A stretch of DNA of 64,000 bases from Psychrosphaera sp. B3R10 (GCF_018861025.1 NZ_JAHKQH010000007.1:62001-126000), one strand, 5' to 3'; shown: positions 44,715-55,226, counted from the first letter of the stretch. Translations and numbers: made by a program. The notes: generated from the letters alone by a model not told the origin.

Positions 44715-46238
44715 CTATTTCGCTTTTTTAGCGTCTGCAATCTTGCCACGCCAAATCGCTGGGCCGGTTTCATGTACGTTGTTGCCGGTAGAATCTACTG
44801 CAACAGATACTGGCATATCTTCTACTTCAAACTCATAAATAGCTTCCATACCTAAATCTTCAAATGCCACAACGCGTGATTTTTTGATTGCTTTAGATAC
44901 TAAATAAGCCGCGCCGCCGACAGCCATTAAGTAAACCGCTTTTTGTTTAGCGATAGAGTCAACTGTTGCTGGACCTCGTTCCGATTTACCAATCATGCCA
45001 ATAAGGCCAGTTTGCTCTAACATCATGTCAGTAAATTTGTCCATGCGTGTTGCTGTCGTTGGGCCAGCTGGGCCAACGACTTCGTCGCCAACCGCGTCAA
45101 CAGGACCTACGTAATAAATAAAACGATTGGTGAAATCAACACCTTCCGGCAAACCTTCACCTCGGTCTAACATGTCTTTAATGCGCTTATGAGCAGCATC
45201 ACGACCCGTTAGTATTTTACCGCTTAATAGTACTGTTTCACCTGCTTTCCAGTCAGCGATATCAGCTTTTGTGCAATTATCGATGTTAACTCGACGCACA
45301 TTTTCACCAAGCTCCCATGTAACTTTTGGCCAATCTTCTAATTTTGGTGGCTGTAAATTTGCAGGACCAGAACCATCTAAGAAAAAGTGAGCATGACGAG
45401 TCGCAGCGCAGTTTGGAATAAGCACTACTGGTTTAGATGCCGCATGAGTCGGGCAAGACTTAATTTTAATATCAACAACGGTAGTTAAACCACCAAGCCC
45501 CTGAGCGCCTATACCTAAATCATTAACAGCATTGTAGATGTCGATGCGAAGTTGTTCGTCCGTTGTTTCAGCGCCTTTTTCCATTAGTGCAGGCATATCA
45601 ACAGGGTCCATTAAAGACTCTTTCGCCATTACAGCCGCTTTCTCTGCCGTACCGCCAATACCTATTCCTAACATCCCTGGAGGACACCAACCTGCCCCCA
45701 TAGTTGGTACAGTTTTTTTGATCCATTCAACAATATCGTCAGACGGATTTAACATCGCCATTTTAGATTTGTTTTCACTACCGCCGCCCTTCGCTGCAAT
45801 CATCACTTCAATCTTATCGCCCGCAACTAAATCGATATGGACAACAGAAGGGGTATTGTCTTTGGTATTTTTACGTGCCCCAGCTGGGTCGGCAACAATT
45901 GACGCTCTTAGTGGATTATCTGAATTTAAATATGCCTGACGTGTACCTTCATCAACCATTTCTTGAACGGTTAACGCCGTATTATCCCACTTAACGTCCA
46001 TACCCACTTTAACAAAACAAGTTACGATACCCGTATCTTGGCATATCGGACGACGTCCCTCTGCAGACATTCTTGAGTTTATTAAAATTTGTGCCATAGC
46101 GTCTTTAGCGGCCGGGTTTTGTTCCCGGTTATAGGCGTCTTCAACTGCTTTAACGTAGTCAAGTGGATGATAGTAGGAAATGTATTGCAGAGCATCGGCG
46201 ATACTTTCAATAAAATCGGCTTGGCGGATTACCGTCAT
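44715..46238 (-). CDS. Class I (iron-sulfur) fumarate hydratase
   Basis: A 507-residue FumA/FumB-type fumarase that interconverts fumarate and malate using an oxygen-sensitive 4Fe-4S cluster. It has the alpha part (I-C-Q-D-T-G near residue 64, then G-A-G-W-C-P-P-G) and the beta part with C-T-K-A-D-I and G-P-T-T-A-T-R-M. Cysteines for the cluster are present. Sequence alone does not separate FumA from FumB. Single-gene unit. Confidence 0.93.
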   Translation of the reverse strand: MTVIRQADFIESIADALQYISYYHPLDYVKAVEDAYNREQNPAAKDAMAQILINSRMSAEGRRPICQDTGIVTCFVKVGMDVKWDNTALTVQEMVDEGTRQAYLNSDNPLRASIVADPAGARKNTKDNTPSVVHIDLVAGDKIEVMIAAKGGGSENKSKMAMLNPSDDIVEWIKKTVPTMGAGWCPPGMLGIGIGGTAEKAAVMAKESLMDPVDMPALMEKGAETTDEQLRIDIYNAVNDLGIGAQGLGGLTTVVDIKIKSCPTHAASKPVVLIPNCAATRHAHFFLDGSGPANLQPPKLEDWPKVTWELGENVRRVNIDNCTKADIADWKAGETVLLSGKILTGRDAAHKRIKDMLDRGEGLPEGVDFTNRFIYYVGPVDAVGDEVVGPAGPTTATRMDKFTDMMLEQTGLIGMIGKSERGPATVDSIAKQKAVYLMAVGGAAYLVSKAIKKSRVVAFEDLGMEAIYEFEVEDMPVSVAVDSTGNNVHETGPAIWRGKIADAKKAK

Positions 46239-46521
46239 AATGACCTCTATTTTGTTTTGTATATTGGAAACAACTTATAAATTATAGTTGTTAATTTATG
46301 CTGTGTGTCATTTGTTTGTTCATCTTCGTTGACAAAAATCTCAAATGAGGAGATTAAAACCTAATTTACTTCCTAGTGTCGATGTAAATTAACTGAAATT
46401 TAGACACGAGGATGATACTCTTCCGAAAAACGTAAGCCAACAATTTAACAACGCAAATTTGTTGAAATTAGTAACTTTTTCGCTTAGTTAATAACCAGAT
46501 AGTTTAATTGGACGTAAAAAT

Positions 46522-47877
46522 ATGTTTGTCAAACAGCTCCCAGTTTCCCCTTCGGAGTTAACCAATTTGCTGCAATCTCTACAACATAATAGTGGAACTG
46601 CATTTTTAGACTCGGCCTCGAGTGACCACAACAATAGCAATTTTTCTGTTTTTGCATGGGCGCCTCGATTTACACTTGTGGCCGACTTAAAAACAACCAG
46701 CATCTTTGAAAACAACCAGTTAATCGGAACAAGTTCTGCTGACCCACTAAGTTTAGTTAATCAATATTTGCAAACTATTCCACATGTAGACTCTAAATTG
46801 CCCTTCACTGGCGGCGCGATTGGTTATTGGGATTACGAACTTGGCGGTCGATATGAATCCTTACCTGCACCTAAAAACACGGATATATCGATGCCAAACA
46901 TGCACGTTGGCATTTACGATCAAATCTTATTGTTTAAACCTAATTACACTGAAGTCTATTTTATTAGTCATCGCGAAAACGCTTCTGAAACATTCACTCA
47001 GCTTAATGACGTAAGCAAACAACCTAATTTGTTTGATAAGCCATTTAAATTAACCAGTCAGTGGCGGTCAAACATGACAAGAGCTGAATACGAAACCAAA
47101 TTTGATAAGGTACAAGAATATTTATTATCGGGTGATTGTTACCAAATTAACTTGGCACAACGTTTTAAAGCTTCCTATCTTGGCGACGAATGGAACGCCT
47201 ATTTAAGTTTACGAGAGAAAAACGCTGCGCCATTTTCGAGTTTTATTCGAATCGACCAAGGCGCAATTTTAAGCGTTTCACCAGAGCGTTTTTTACAGGT
47301 TTGTAACAATAAAATTGAAACGAAACCCATTAAAGGCACTCGCCCTCGTTCTAAGGACAAACAACGAGACATTGCAAATGCAAACGAACTCGCAGTCGCC
47401 GAAAAAGACCGAGCAGAAAATTTAATGATTGTTGATTTATTGCGAAATGACTTAAGTAAAGTCGCGGTTCCCGGCAGTGTTTTAGTACCGCAATTATTTG
47501 CGATAGAAAGTTTTCCTGCAGTGCATCATTTAGTCAGCACAGTAACAGCGTCGATCCGCCCACCGTTCACTGCAATTGATTTGTTACGCGGTGCGTTTCC
47601 CGGAGGTTCCATTACAGGTGCACCTAAAATAAGAGCGATGGAGATCATTCATGAATTGGAACCTGATCCTCGAAGTGTGTATTGTGGCGCAATTGGGTAT
47701 ATCAAACCAAACGGCGACATGGACACAAATATCACCATCCGAACTTTAGTATGTAATCAACAACATATTTACTGTTGGGCCGGAGGTGGCCTTGTTGCTG
47801 ACTCCATTTGTGACTCCGAATATCAAGAAACACTTGATAAGGTAAATCGCATTTTGCCAATTTTGGCCGCTATGTAA
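46522..47877 (+). CDS. pabB: Aminodeoxychorismate synthase component I
   Basis: A 451-residue chorismate-binding enzyme that, with a glutamine amidotransferase, makes 4-amino-4-deoxychorismate for folate. The P-I-K-G-T-R-P-R motif is the PabB form, and the C-terminal G-G-S-I-T-G-A-P-K and E-L-E-P-D-P-R-S segments are conserved. The pabB-nudL-sdaA order is shared with enterics. A TTGACA-like sequence lies near 46329, too far upstream to be assigned with confidence. Confidence 0.93.
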   Translation: MFVKQLPVSPSELTNLLQSLQHNSGTAFLDSASSDHNNSNFSVFAWAPRFTLVADLKTTSIFENNQLIGTSSADPLSLVNQYLQTIPHVDSKLPFTGGAIGYWDYELGGRYESLPAPKNTDISMPNMHVGIYDQILLFKPNYTEVYFISHRENASETFTQLNDVSKQPNLFDKPFKLTSQWRSNMTRAEYETKFDKVQEYLLSGDCYQINLAQRFKASYLGDEWNAYLSLREKNAAPFSSFIRIDQGAILSVSPERFLQVCNNKIETKPIKGTRPRSKDKQRDIANANELAVAEKDRAENLMIVDLLRNDLSKVAVPGSVLVPQLFAIESFPAVHHLVSTVTASIRPPFTAIDLLRGAFPGGSITGAPKIRAMEIIHELEPDPRSVYCGAIGYIKPNGDMDTNITIRTLVCNQQHIYCWAGGGLVADSICDSEYQETLDKVNRILPILAAM

Positions 47878-47923
47878 CGGTTAATGAACAAGGTTATCAA
47901 TCGAGTAAATTAGTAGGATAATT

Positions 47924-48505
47924 ATGTCACCAGAGCATTTTTCAAGCCGATTTAGTTTGTTTCAAATAGATAGTCGTGACGCCCGTTACGAGGGGTTTTA
48001 TACACCCAACCAAAGTTCAAAAGAGGCCGCTGTGTTAGTCCCTGTTGTAATAAGACCAACTGGGTTACACCTATTGTTTACGCAACGTGCAGAACATATG
48101 AGACAACACCCTGGCCAAATTAGTTTCCCTGGAGGTCGTATAGAGCATGACGACCCTAGCTTTTTGGCGGCTGCACTACGAGAAACAGAAGAAGAAATTG
48201 GGATCCCAGCGGCTCAAGTAAAACCGATTGGCTGGTTACCAAGTTTGCATTCCATCTCTAACTACACAATCCATCCATTAGTTGGATTTATCGATACTTC
48301 GACAAATTTAAATCTAAACCCCGACGAAGTCGCCCATAGCTTTGAAGTTCCATTAGAGCATTTTAGAAGTCGCAAAAACCATTCAACCATAAGACCTACA
48401 AGAAAAAATAAAACTCAGGTTGTGCATTTCATGCCGTACAAGAACAAATTAATTTGGGGCGTTACTGCGACCATTATAGATAAACTGGTCCTACATCTCG
48501 GATAA
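47924..48505 (+). CDS. nudL: NUDIX CoA pyrophosphatase-like hydrolase
   Basis: A 193-residue NUDIX hydrolase of the CoA-pyrophosphatase type. The UPF0035-like L-L-F-T-Q-R-A-E-H-M-R-Q-H-P-G-Q-I-S-F-P-G-G precedes the NUDIX box, whose R-E-T-E-E-E-I-G core is clear. It cleaves CoA or similar to phosphopantetheine and 3',5'-ADP. It lies between pabB and sdaA, as in enterics. Confidence 0.92.
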   Translation: MSPEHFSSRFSLFQIDSRDARYEGFYTPNQSSKEAAVLVPVVIRPTGLHLLFTQRAEHMRQHPGQISFPGGRIEHDDPSFLAAALRETEEEIGIPAAQVKPIGWLPSLHSISNYTIHPLVGFIDTSTNLNLNPDEVAHSFEVPLEHFRSRKNHSTIRPTRKNKTQVVHFMPYKNKLIWGVTATIIDKLVLHLG

Positions 48506-48587
48506 ATTAATCTCATGTGTATCATGATGTGAAAGCTTACAATCTAGGATACAATTACAACGTCTTTTTTAACGAGTTGTTAATTTT

Positions 48588-49964
48588 ATGCTTAGTGTTT
48601 TTGATATGTTTAGTATTGGTATCGGTCCGTCAAGTTCACATACTGTAGGCCCAATGCGCGCAGCAAGAGAATTTGTGCTTTCGTTATCAATTAATAACCA
48701 AATGGCAAACGTCACCCATATTAAAACAGAATTATTTGGTTCTTTAGGCCAAACAGGTATTGGTCACGGTTCGGGTAAAGCGGTTATTTTGGGGTTGTTA
48801 GGTGAAGAGCCTGAATCAATTGACCCAAATACGGTTGCAGAAAAACTATCGGAAATTGAAACAACGCAAACAATTAATTTAAATGGTCAACACTTAGCGA
48901 ACTTCCCACGCAAAGACGCAATTGTATTTCATCGCAGAAAAACCCTGCCTTTACATTCTAATGGCATGACCTTAAAAGCATTTAACAAAAATGAGTTGGT
49001 CGCAGAGCAAACCTTCTATTCTATTGGCGGTGGCTTCATCGTAAAACATGAAGATTTTGCCCAACAAAAAGCGGCGGCCACAACCCAATTAGATACACTT
49101 GTCGTGCCTTATGAGTTTTCGACAGGTAAGCAATTATTAGAATTGTGTTTAGAACACGGCCTTTCAATTCCTGCGCTAATGATGGCTAACGAGGCTGTGA
49201 GTCAGCCAAAATCCGACGTTAAAGCTAAATTAGTTGAGCTTTGGAATGTGATGTCCGCGTGTATCGACAGAGGCATTGAAACTGAAGGTATTTTACCTGG
49301 CGGCCTAAAAGTAAAACGCCGTGCCCCTTCCCTTTACCGAAAGTTAAGCTCAGAGCAAAGTAATGATCCTCTTACCGTTATGGACTGGGTTAACCTGTTT
49401 GCTATGGCGGTTAATGAAGAAAACGCCGACGGTGGCCGAGTTGTAACAGCCCCAACTAACGGTGCAGCAGGTATAATTCCTGCTGTTGCTATGTATTATC
49501 ACAAATTTGTAAAACCACTAAATGAAGAACTAATCGTCCGATATTTATTAACCGCCGGTGCCATTGGGATCTTATATAAAAAGAACGCGTCAATATCGGG
49601 TGCAGAAGTTGGATGCCAAGGGGAAGTTGGTGTTGCTTGTTCAATGGCAGCTGGCGCACTGGCTGAAATTCAAGGTGCGAGTGTTGAACAAGTTGAAAAC
49701 GCGGCAGAGATTGGTATGGAGCATAACCTAGGTTTAACCTGCGACCCCGTTGGCGGCTTAGTTCAGGTTCCATGTATCGAACGTAATGCGATGGGAGCAA
49801 TTAAAGCAATTAATGCTGCTCGCTTGGCACTGCGCGGAACTGGCGGTCAAAAAGTTTCTTTAGATAAAGTGATAAAAACCATGTGGGATACGGGCAACGA
49901 CATGAAATCTAAATACAAAGAAACCGCTCGCGGTGGTTTGGCTGTAAACATAACAGAATGTTAA
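48588..49964 (+). CDS. sdaA: L-serine ammonia-lyase (iron-sulfur type)
   Basis: A 458-residue single-chain serine dehydratase that converts L-serine to pyruvate and ammonia using a 4Fe-4S cluster. [12 protein letters not shown] near residue 14 is the substrate region; the cluster cysteines are in V-G-C-Q-G-E, L-T-C-D-P and V-P-C-I-E. Follows nudL by 82 bp. Confidence 0.95.
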   Translation: MLSVFDMFSIGIGPSSSHTVGPMRAAREFVLSLSINNQMANVTHIKTELFGSLGQTGIGHGSGKAVILGLLGEEPESIDPNTVAEKLSEIETTQTINLNGQHLANFPRKDAIVFHRRKTLPLHSNGMTLKAFNKNELVAEQTFYSIGGGFIVKHEDFAQQKAAATTQLDTLVVPYEFSTGKQLLELCLEHGLSIPALMMANEAVSQPKSDVKAKLVELWNVMSACIDRGIETEGILPGGLKVKRRAPSLYRKLSSEQSNDPLTVMDWVNLFAMAVNEENADGGRVVTAPTNGAAGIIPAVAMYYHKFVKPLNEELIVRYLLTAGAIGILYKKNASISGAEVGCQGEVGVACSMAAGALAEIQGASVEQVENAAEIGMEHNLGLTCDPVGGLVQVPCIERNAMGAIKAINAARLALRGTGGQKVSLDKVIKTMWDTGNDMKSKYKETARGGLAVNITEC

Positions 49965-50160
49965 TTAGCAGTTCATTTCAGTTAACGCATTTAATTAACT
50001 AAAATTTATGCTGATAATTATCGAGCTGTTCGATCTGTCACCCATAGTACATCTTGTTCGCTATAAACTCTCCATCAGAGCTATAGCGAACATTAAAAAA
50101 CCAACCGCGTAGAATTAGCGGAATAACTCAGCGTCGACAACGTTATTAAATTCTAATCGT

Positions 50161-50955
50161 CTACTTCTTATTAAATTCCGCTACATAACTCATGATATTA
50201 ATATAACTGTCAGTCCAATATTGTTCTTTGTGGCTTGCTAAATAAGCTACTAACTGACGGTGTGCTTCAGTCGATACGGATAAATGATCGCCGCCAATTC
50301 CGTGAAAAATAAAGGTCACCGCTCCCCCTTTGGCCTGCTGGCCTTTAACGTATTCAATTAGCTGCTGACCGCTAACCCCGTGAGGCATATAAACTTTATC
50401 GTATATTTTTCCATACTTGTTCTGCCACTTTATTGCGACAAAGTCGTCTTGAAGTGCTTCAACATAATTGCCATTGTCTGTCACAATGTCGCCACAGGGT
50501 GGCGTGTAAGTTCGTTTGGTTTTACCATCAATGCTAAAAAGTATTGCATTGGCCATTCTTACTTCTTCCCAAATTGCTTGGTTAGATGTGGTATCCAAAT
50601 TTCTATGTTCTGGCACCCACGATCGACCTTCTTCATTCTTTCGACATGGATGAAAAATAGTATGGTTACCGAGTTCATGGCCGTCCTTAGCAATTTGTCG
50701 CCACTCTTCTAAACGTGTTTGAACTGTAGAGTTCGATAACGTCAGAAAAAAGGAACCGTGAATATTGTATTTATTTAATACCGGAATGGCGTTATCTAAT
50801 TGTGAATTGAGCGCGTCATCGTAAGACAGGTTCACCGCAAGCTTTGCGTTATTTGGCCAAATGATTTCTGAAGCATTTGTCGTTAAGGAGATAGAAAACA
50901 GGCTAAACAATACAAAAGCCATTTTAGATTTCAAAATTAATATCATAAGCGTCAA
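50161..50955 (-). CDS. Secreted polysaccharide deacetylase (NodB-like)
   Basis: A 264-residue exported protein with a hydrophobic signal ending at T-N-A-S (about residue 28) and a NodB domain. Motif 1 is S-Y-D-D-A (45-49) and motif 2 is H-E-L-G-N-H-T-I-F-H-P, giving the metal-binding Asp and two His; later F-I-F-H-G carries a further histidine. Family members remove N- or O-acetyl groups from glycans. The start may be a downstream Met; single-gene unit. Confidence 0.88.
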   Translation of the reverse strand: MTLMILILKSKMAFVLFSLFSISLTTNASEIIWPNNAKLAVNLSYDDALNSQLDNAIPVLNKYNIHGSFFLTLSNSTVQTRLEEWRQIAKDGHELGNHTIFHPCRKNEEGRSWVPEHRNLDTTSNQAIWEEVRMANAILFSIDGKTKRTYTPPCGDIVTDNGNYVEALQDDFVAIKWQNKYGKIYDKVYMPHGVSGQQLIEYVKGQQAKGGAVTFIFHGIGGDHLSVSTEAHRQLVAYLASHKEQYWTDSYINIMSYVAEFNKK

Positions 50956-51025
50956 TAGTTAAAAAGTTGAAGAGTCTATACTAGGCGGCTCATTTTAAAT
51001 TTCCAATTTTTTCTCGTTATGTTAA

Positions 51026-51035
51026 CTGGTATAAT
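51026..51035 (+). promoter_or_regulatory. Extended -10 element before csdA
   Basis: CTGGTATAAT, a consensus TATAAT (51030-51035) with a TG two bases before it, lies 30 bp before the csdA start. The -35 region is T-rich and not clear. Confidence 0.55.
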
Positions 51036-51064
51036 CTTTCTTTTTCATAGTTTGTAATTTCATC

Positions 51065-52261
51065 ATGTCGCTTCGAAGTCAGTTTCCATTTTTCCAACAG
51101 GGCCCCATTGTTTATTTAGACAGTGCAGCCACGACTCAGAAACCACAAAGCGTTATAGACTCAATAACCCGTTATTACCAACATGAAAACACCACAGTCC
51201 ATCGCAGTGCCTTTTCTCAAGCAAGTGCTTTAACCGACAAATACGAATCAATCCGAGCCAATGTCGCCAGTTTTATAGGCTCCACACACGCCCAAAATAT
51301 AATTTGGACTAAAGGGACAACGGACAGTATTAATTTAGCCGCCATGGCTTGGGGCAATCAGAATATATCATCAGACGACCTAATCGTTGTTTTAGGCAGT
51401 GAACATCACGCTAATTTCGTTCCATGGCAACAACTCGCTAAACTCAAAAATGCCCATTTTAAAGTGGTTAATGTATTACCAAACGGTGATATTGACCTTT
51501 CCCATTTTGAGTCTCTCATGCTGCTACAGCCTAAACTGGTTGCGATTCAACATTGTTCAAATGCGCTAGGGAATATTTACCCGGTTAAGCAACTTGTAGA
51601 GCGGGCTAAAAAGTCAGGGGCAACAACACTGGTCGACGGAGCTCAAGCTATAGCCCATGTGCAAGTCAATGTCGAAGATATTGGTTGTGACTTTTATGCA
51701 TTTTCTGGTCACAAAATGTATGGGCCAACGGGCATCGGTGTTTTATATGTCAACAACAGGATAAAACACCAATTAACGCCTGTTCAATTTGGTGGTGAAA
51801 TGATCAGCCATGTATCAATTGAAAAAACAGAGTTTCGGCCATTCCCCCATTTCCTAGAAACAGGAACGCCAAATATAGCGGGCATAATCGGTTTAGGTGC
51901 AGCCCTTGAATTTATCCAGTCAAAGATGTTTTTTGAAGCATCAAAATCGTCTGCGTCGCTTTACCAATACTTAATAAATCAACTACATGATATTGGAACC
52001 GTTAGAGTCTTGGGCAATACCAACAAAAACATCGGTGTTGTTTCTTTTGTTGTAGAAGACGAATCGGCTAGTGATATAGGCGCTCTGCTTAATGAACAAC
52101 ATATCGCGGTGCGCTGCGGGCATCATTGTGCTATGCCATTAATGACAGCATTAGGCATATCAGGTACTGTCCGTGTATCGCTTGGTTGTTACAATAATAA
52201 AGGTGACATTGATTTATTTATAACCGCCTTAAATAAATCACTTTCCCTACTTACACTTTAA
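51065..52261 (+). CDS. csdA: Cysteine desulfurase CsdA
   Basis: A 398-residue SufS/CsdA-type PLP desulfurase that removes sulfur from cysteine. L-D-S-A-A-T-T-Q-K-P opens it; the PLP lysine is in F-S-G-H-K-M-Y-G-P and the persulfide cysteine in V-R-C-G-H-H-C-A-M-P. The adjacent csdE supports CsdA rather than SufS. Confidence 0.93.
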   Translation: MSLRSQFPFFQQGPIVYLDSAATTQKPQSVIDSITRYYQHENTTVHRSAFSQASALTDKYESIRANVASFIGSTHAQNIIWTKGTTDSINLAAMAWGNQNISSDDLIVVLGSEHHANFVPWQQLAKLKNAHFKVVNVLPNGDIDLSHFESLMLLQPKLVAIQHCSNALGNIYPVKQLVERAKKSGATTLVDGAQAIAHVQVNVEDIGCDFYAFSGHKMYGPTGIGVLYVNNRIKHQLTPVQFGGEMISHVSIEKTEFRPFPHFLETGTPNIAGIIGLGAALEFIQSKMFFEASKSSASLYQYLINQLHDIGTVRVLGNTNKNIGVVSFVVEDESASDIGALLNEQHIAVRCGHHCAMPLMTALGISGTVRVSLGCYNNKGDIDLFITALNKSLSLLTL

Positions 52262-52272
52262 AGCTGGAACAA

Positions 52273-52701
52273 ATGACTTTTCTACACCTCGCCAAACAAT
52301 TTTCTATTTCACCTCAAAAAATAGAACAAACACTTAATTCCACCACAAGCTGGGAAACTCGCTATCGGGCGCTCATGTTATTGGGAAAAGCACTACCCGC
52401 TTTTCCTGAACACGCCAAACGGGATGAAAATAGAGTATTAGGATGCGAAAGCAATGTTTGGTTATATGCATACTTAGAAGACGACAAGTACTATTTTGCG
52501 ATTGGCTCCGATGCCAAAATAGTTAAAGGCCTTATTGCTATTTTATTAAGTAAGATTAACGGGCAAAGCCAAAAAGACATTATTGAATTTGACTTACAAC
52601 AGTATTTGACTGATTTAAAAATATTTGGCCAACTAAGCAGTTCTAGAACAAATGGGCTTAATGCGATCCGCAATAGAGTTGTAGACTACTTGTCTAACTA
52701 A
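52273..52701 (+). CDS. csdE: SufE-family sulfur acceptor CsdE
   Basis: A 142-residue SufE-like protein with the acceptor cysteine in R-V-L-G-C-E-S-N-V-W, which takes the persulfide from CsdA. It is 11 bp after csdA in a two-gene operon ending in a strong terminator. Confidence 0.92.
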   Translation: MTFLHLAKQFSISPQKIEQTLNSTTSWETRYRALMLLGKALPAFPEHAKRDENRVLGCESNVWLYAYLEDDKYYFAIGSDAKIVKGLIAILLSKINGQSQKDIIEFDLQQYLTDLKIFGQLSSSRTNGLNAIRNRVVDYLSN

Positions 52702-52732
52702 ATAAAGACCGATTTAGTAAATTCTTATCTCT

Positions 52733-52760
52733 AAAAAGCCGCGTTAATAAGCGGCTTTTT
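52733..52760. terminator. Terminator after csdE
   Basis: A perfect 10-bp stem AAAAAGCCGC/GCGGCTTTTT with an 8-base loop between convergent genes; usable in both directions. Confidence 0.87.
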
Positions 52761-52786
52761 AGTGACATTGTTTTAACGTTATTGGG

Positions 52787-53608
52787 TTATTTCTTCTTAG
52801 ATAACCGAACTAAACCTAACAAAGCGGTTGAGAGTATAAATAACGAACTAGGTTCAGGTACTTCTTCAAATGCAGATGTGCCATTTTTTTCATTTGAAAA
52901 CTCCCAACTTAACAATTTGTGATTTGTATAAGCGCCGCCAGTAGCCGAGGTGAAACCAGCATAAACATGATCAGTACCTAAAATAGCAGCTAAGTCAGCG
53001 GTATGTGTTAAAGCGGCAGTACCAGGTAAGATATCTTGATCGTTAAAAAAGACATCAATAACTTTACTGGTATTGTCATAATTCAACCACGCATACCAAG
53101 TAATATTAGGGCTATCTAAGTTACTCAAACCAAGTGCATCTGTTGTTACTAATGCAGCCGAGTTAATATTGCCATTAAAGTTTATGCCAATATGGGAATC
53201 ACTGCTTCCGTCACCAGCGCCATTGTTATAATTATCAAATTCCAGGCCAAAGCTATTGCTAATACCTTGATACCCTATCCCTCCGCCACTTGTGCCAGCT
53301 TGATTACTTGAACTTTGCAAAGTGAAGACCATGCCGTCTGCACCGCCGTTAATTTGGCCATCAAAATTGAACGAAAACTGCGTTGAAAATGAACCTTCGG
53401 TTAAATCAATTAAGTCAGTTGAAAAGACACTGCCATTTTTAGTTCCTTGAGCAGGTGTTAACTGTAATATATTACCCGCGACAACCTGCGCATCACCGTT
53501 TAAAGTTAACCCTACTGTCGAACTAAAGTCATTATATGTAATGACTGTCGCATTGGCTGTACCGACGACGCAGAAAAGTCCGATTTTGAATAATTTAGTT
53601 AAGTTCAT
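52787..53608 (-). CDS. PEP-CTERM protein with L-type lectin-like domain
   Basis: A 273-residue exported protein. The signal peptide ends near T-A-N-A (residue 21). The middle resembles the legume-type lectin fold, with G-G-A-D-G-M-V-F-T-L and F-G-L-E-F-D-N-Y-N-N segments. The C-terminus is a PEP-CTERM tag: V-P-E-P-S-S, a hydrophobic stretch and a basic L-S-K-K-K end. Such proteins need an exosortase and are linked to exopolysaccharide-rich surfaces; no exosortase gene lies in this window. Single-gene unit. Confidence 0.9.
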   Translation of the reverse strand: MNLTKLFKIGLFCVVGTANATVITYNDFSSTVGLTLNGDAQVVAGNILQLTPAQGTKNGSVFSTDLIDLTEGSFSTQFSFNFDGQINGGADGMVFTLQSSSNQAGTSGGGIGYQGISNSFGLEFDNYNNGAGDGSSDSHIGINFNGNINSAALVTTDALGLSNLDSPNITWYAWLNYDNTSKVIDVFFNDQDILPGTAALTHTADLAAILGTDHVYAGFTSATGGAYTNHKLLSWEFSNEKNGTSAFEEVPEPSSLFILSTALLGLVRLSKKK

Positions 53609-53732
53609 AAAGTCCCAGTAATTTTATTTTATAATTAAACAAGTATTATTCAAAATCCATACCAAAAATTAAACCATTAATATTCAAAAGGTTAACTTAA
53701 CAAATTCTATTTATGTAAAAAATACTGACACT

Positions 53733-54806
53733 TTATGCCCGACCAAATACTCGTCCAATAGCCACAGAAATTGCATCTGGACGATTTGGATTACGCACTA
53801 AAGAAAGCAATGCCTGTCGCACTTCAGGGACGGCCACTAAATCGGAAAATAGACCGGCAAACAGGTTTTTATTGCCATGGGTGGCAACCTTTTCAAAGTA
53901 GGCCATCAAAACTTTTTCATCGTTAAGTAAATGCCACAAACGCCCTGCGATGACAATATATAGGGCTTCTTCCTCAGCCTCTTCGCTACTTAACAATTTA
54001 ATCACTTGTTCTGTCAGTAAGGTTTTACTTTGGCTCCCTGCCATGCACCTTAAAGAATTGATCACTTGTTCGCGATCCCCTTGTTGTAAAAACTGGTTTT
54101 GCATTTCAATCAACTTTTCAGTCAAAGAAACGCCAATTTCAACATGCTCTAATGACGCTGCTAATGACCCCATAATTTGCACTGGGAGTTCATTTAAACA
54201 GTCACCTAATTTCTGGCCATTTTGCTCATCATTTATTCTAGCGCAATAATCGGCAATACCTTGAACCGTTAAGTCCTGCCATTTGTCACTATCTAACGCC
54301 CCGTAAAAGTAAGATTGTACGTGCTCATAATACATTGACGCAGGTTGCTTTAACTCAACTTTAACTTTGGCATTAAACATGGCCAATCGGTGTTGATCTG
54401 GCGTAAAAGAATAAGGGTGGTTGTCTAATTTGTCTGAATTATGGGTCCCTTGTGCAATAAGTTTATTACCAAGCTCTTTGATCACTAATGAAATGTAATG
54501 ATCTCTTTGTTGTTGTTTTAACAACCCCATTTCGTCGAGTTCAAACTGGAGAAACCAAATAAACGGGTTTTTGCGGTGTGTTGGTGAGTCTGACTTATCC
54601 CAAAATACAAAGGCAAAACGGGCTTTTTGCTGAATCGGGTATGGATAAGGTTTTTGATTGAGTTCAATTTTGTCAAATTCAGATTTAGAAATCGTTTGGA
54701 TCCGACGCCCTAAATCAAAAATTCTATACTGGGCGTTTGCCTGCTCCATTAACACACCTAACGTAGGTACCGGATTATTCTCAGAGGACTGACTCATAAA
54801 ACTCAT
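53733..54806 (-). CDS. DUF3549 family protein
   Basis: A 357-residue cytoplasmic protein matching the DUF3549 pattern, including the N-terminal L-M-E-Q-A-N-A-Q-Y-R-I-F-D-L-G-R-R and the W-F-L-Q-F-E-L-D-E segment. The function is not known. The second half is helical and repeat-like. Divergent from yqcC, with the start possibly at the fourth codon. The family is found mainly in marine gammaproteobacteria. Confidence 0.85.
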   Translation of the reverse strand: MSFMSQSSENNPVPTLGVLMEQANAQYRIFDLGRRIQTISKSEFDKIELNQKPYPYPIQQKARFAFVFWDKSDSPTHRKNPFIWFLQFELDEMGLLKQQQRDHYISLVIKELGNKLIAQGTHNSDKLDNHPYSFTPDQHRLAMFNAKVKVELKQPASMYYEHVQSYFYGALDSDKWQDLTVQGIADYCARINDEQNGQKLGDCLNELPVQIMGSLAASLEHVEIGVSLTEKLIEMQNQFLQQGDREQVINSLRCMAGSQSKTLLTEQVIKLLSSEEAEEEALYIVIAGRLWHLLNDEKVLMAYFEKVATHGNKNLFAGLFSDLVAVPEVRQALLSLVRNPNRPDAISVAIGRVFGRA

Positions 54807-54896
54807 TATTTTTTATAATTACAGATGGTGCGAATTATAGGGACATTTGATGCTTAGTGGTATCATAGTCGCACTTTTTTACAAATTTATTTGCCA

Positions 54897-55226
54897 ATGA
54901 CAGCTAAAATCTCGACGTATTTAATCGAACTTCAAAACGCCTTAATTGAAGAACAACTATGGTCTTGTGAAACACCAACTGTAACAGCACTATCAAGTTT
55001 GGAACCCTTTGCAATCGACACATTGGAAATAGAACAATGGTTACAATTTATATTTATTCCTAAGATGAATGCACTGATCCAAGCAGGCAAGCCATTACCC
55101 ACACAACTCCATTTGTCCCCTGTTGTACAAATGAGCTTTGCTAACCGAAACCTTGTCGCACCAAATACACTGGCCGCAGTAGCAGTTATTGATCGTAAAT
55201 TTGTTGAGAAACCTTTTAATGCGTAA
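54897..55226 (+). CDS. yqcC: YqcC family protein
   Basis: A 109-residue helical protein of the YqcC group; L-W-x-x-E-x-P near residue 20, F-A-I-D-T-L-E-I-E-Q-W-L-Q-F-I-F-I-P-K-M and P-L-P are conserved. Function unknown. I start it at the ATG at 54897; the frame opens two codons earlier at a TTG. Its stop overlaps the truC start as ATGCGTAA, implying coupled translation. Confidence 0.88.
   Translation: MTAKISTYLIELQNALIEEQLWSCETPTVTALSSLEPFAIDTLEIEQWLQFIFIPKMNALIQAGKPLPTQLHLSPVVQMSFANRNLVAPNTLAAVAVIDRKFVEKPFNA

Noticed and set aside
46329-46360. TTGACA sequence in the fumarase/pabB gap as pabB promoter
   Set aside because: The matching -10 is poor and it is about 190 bp from the start; not strong enough to list.
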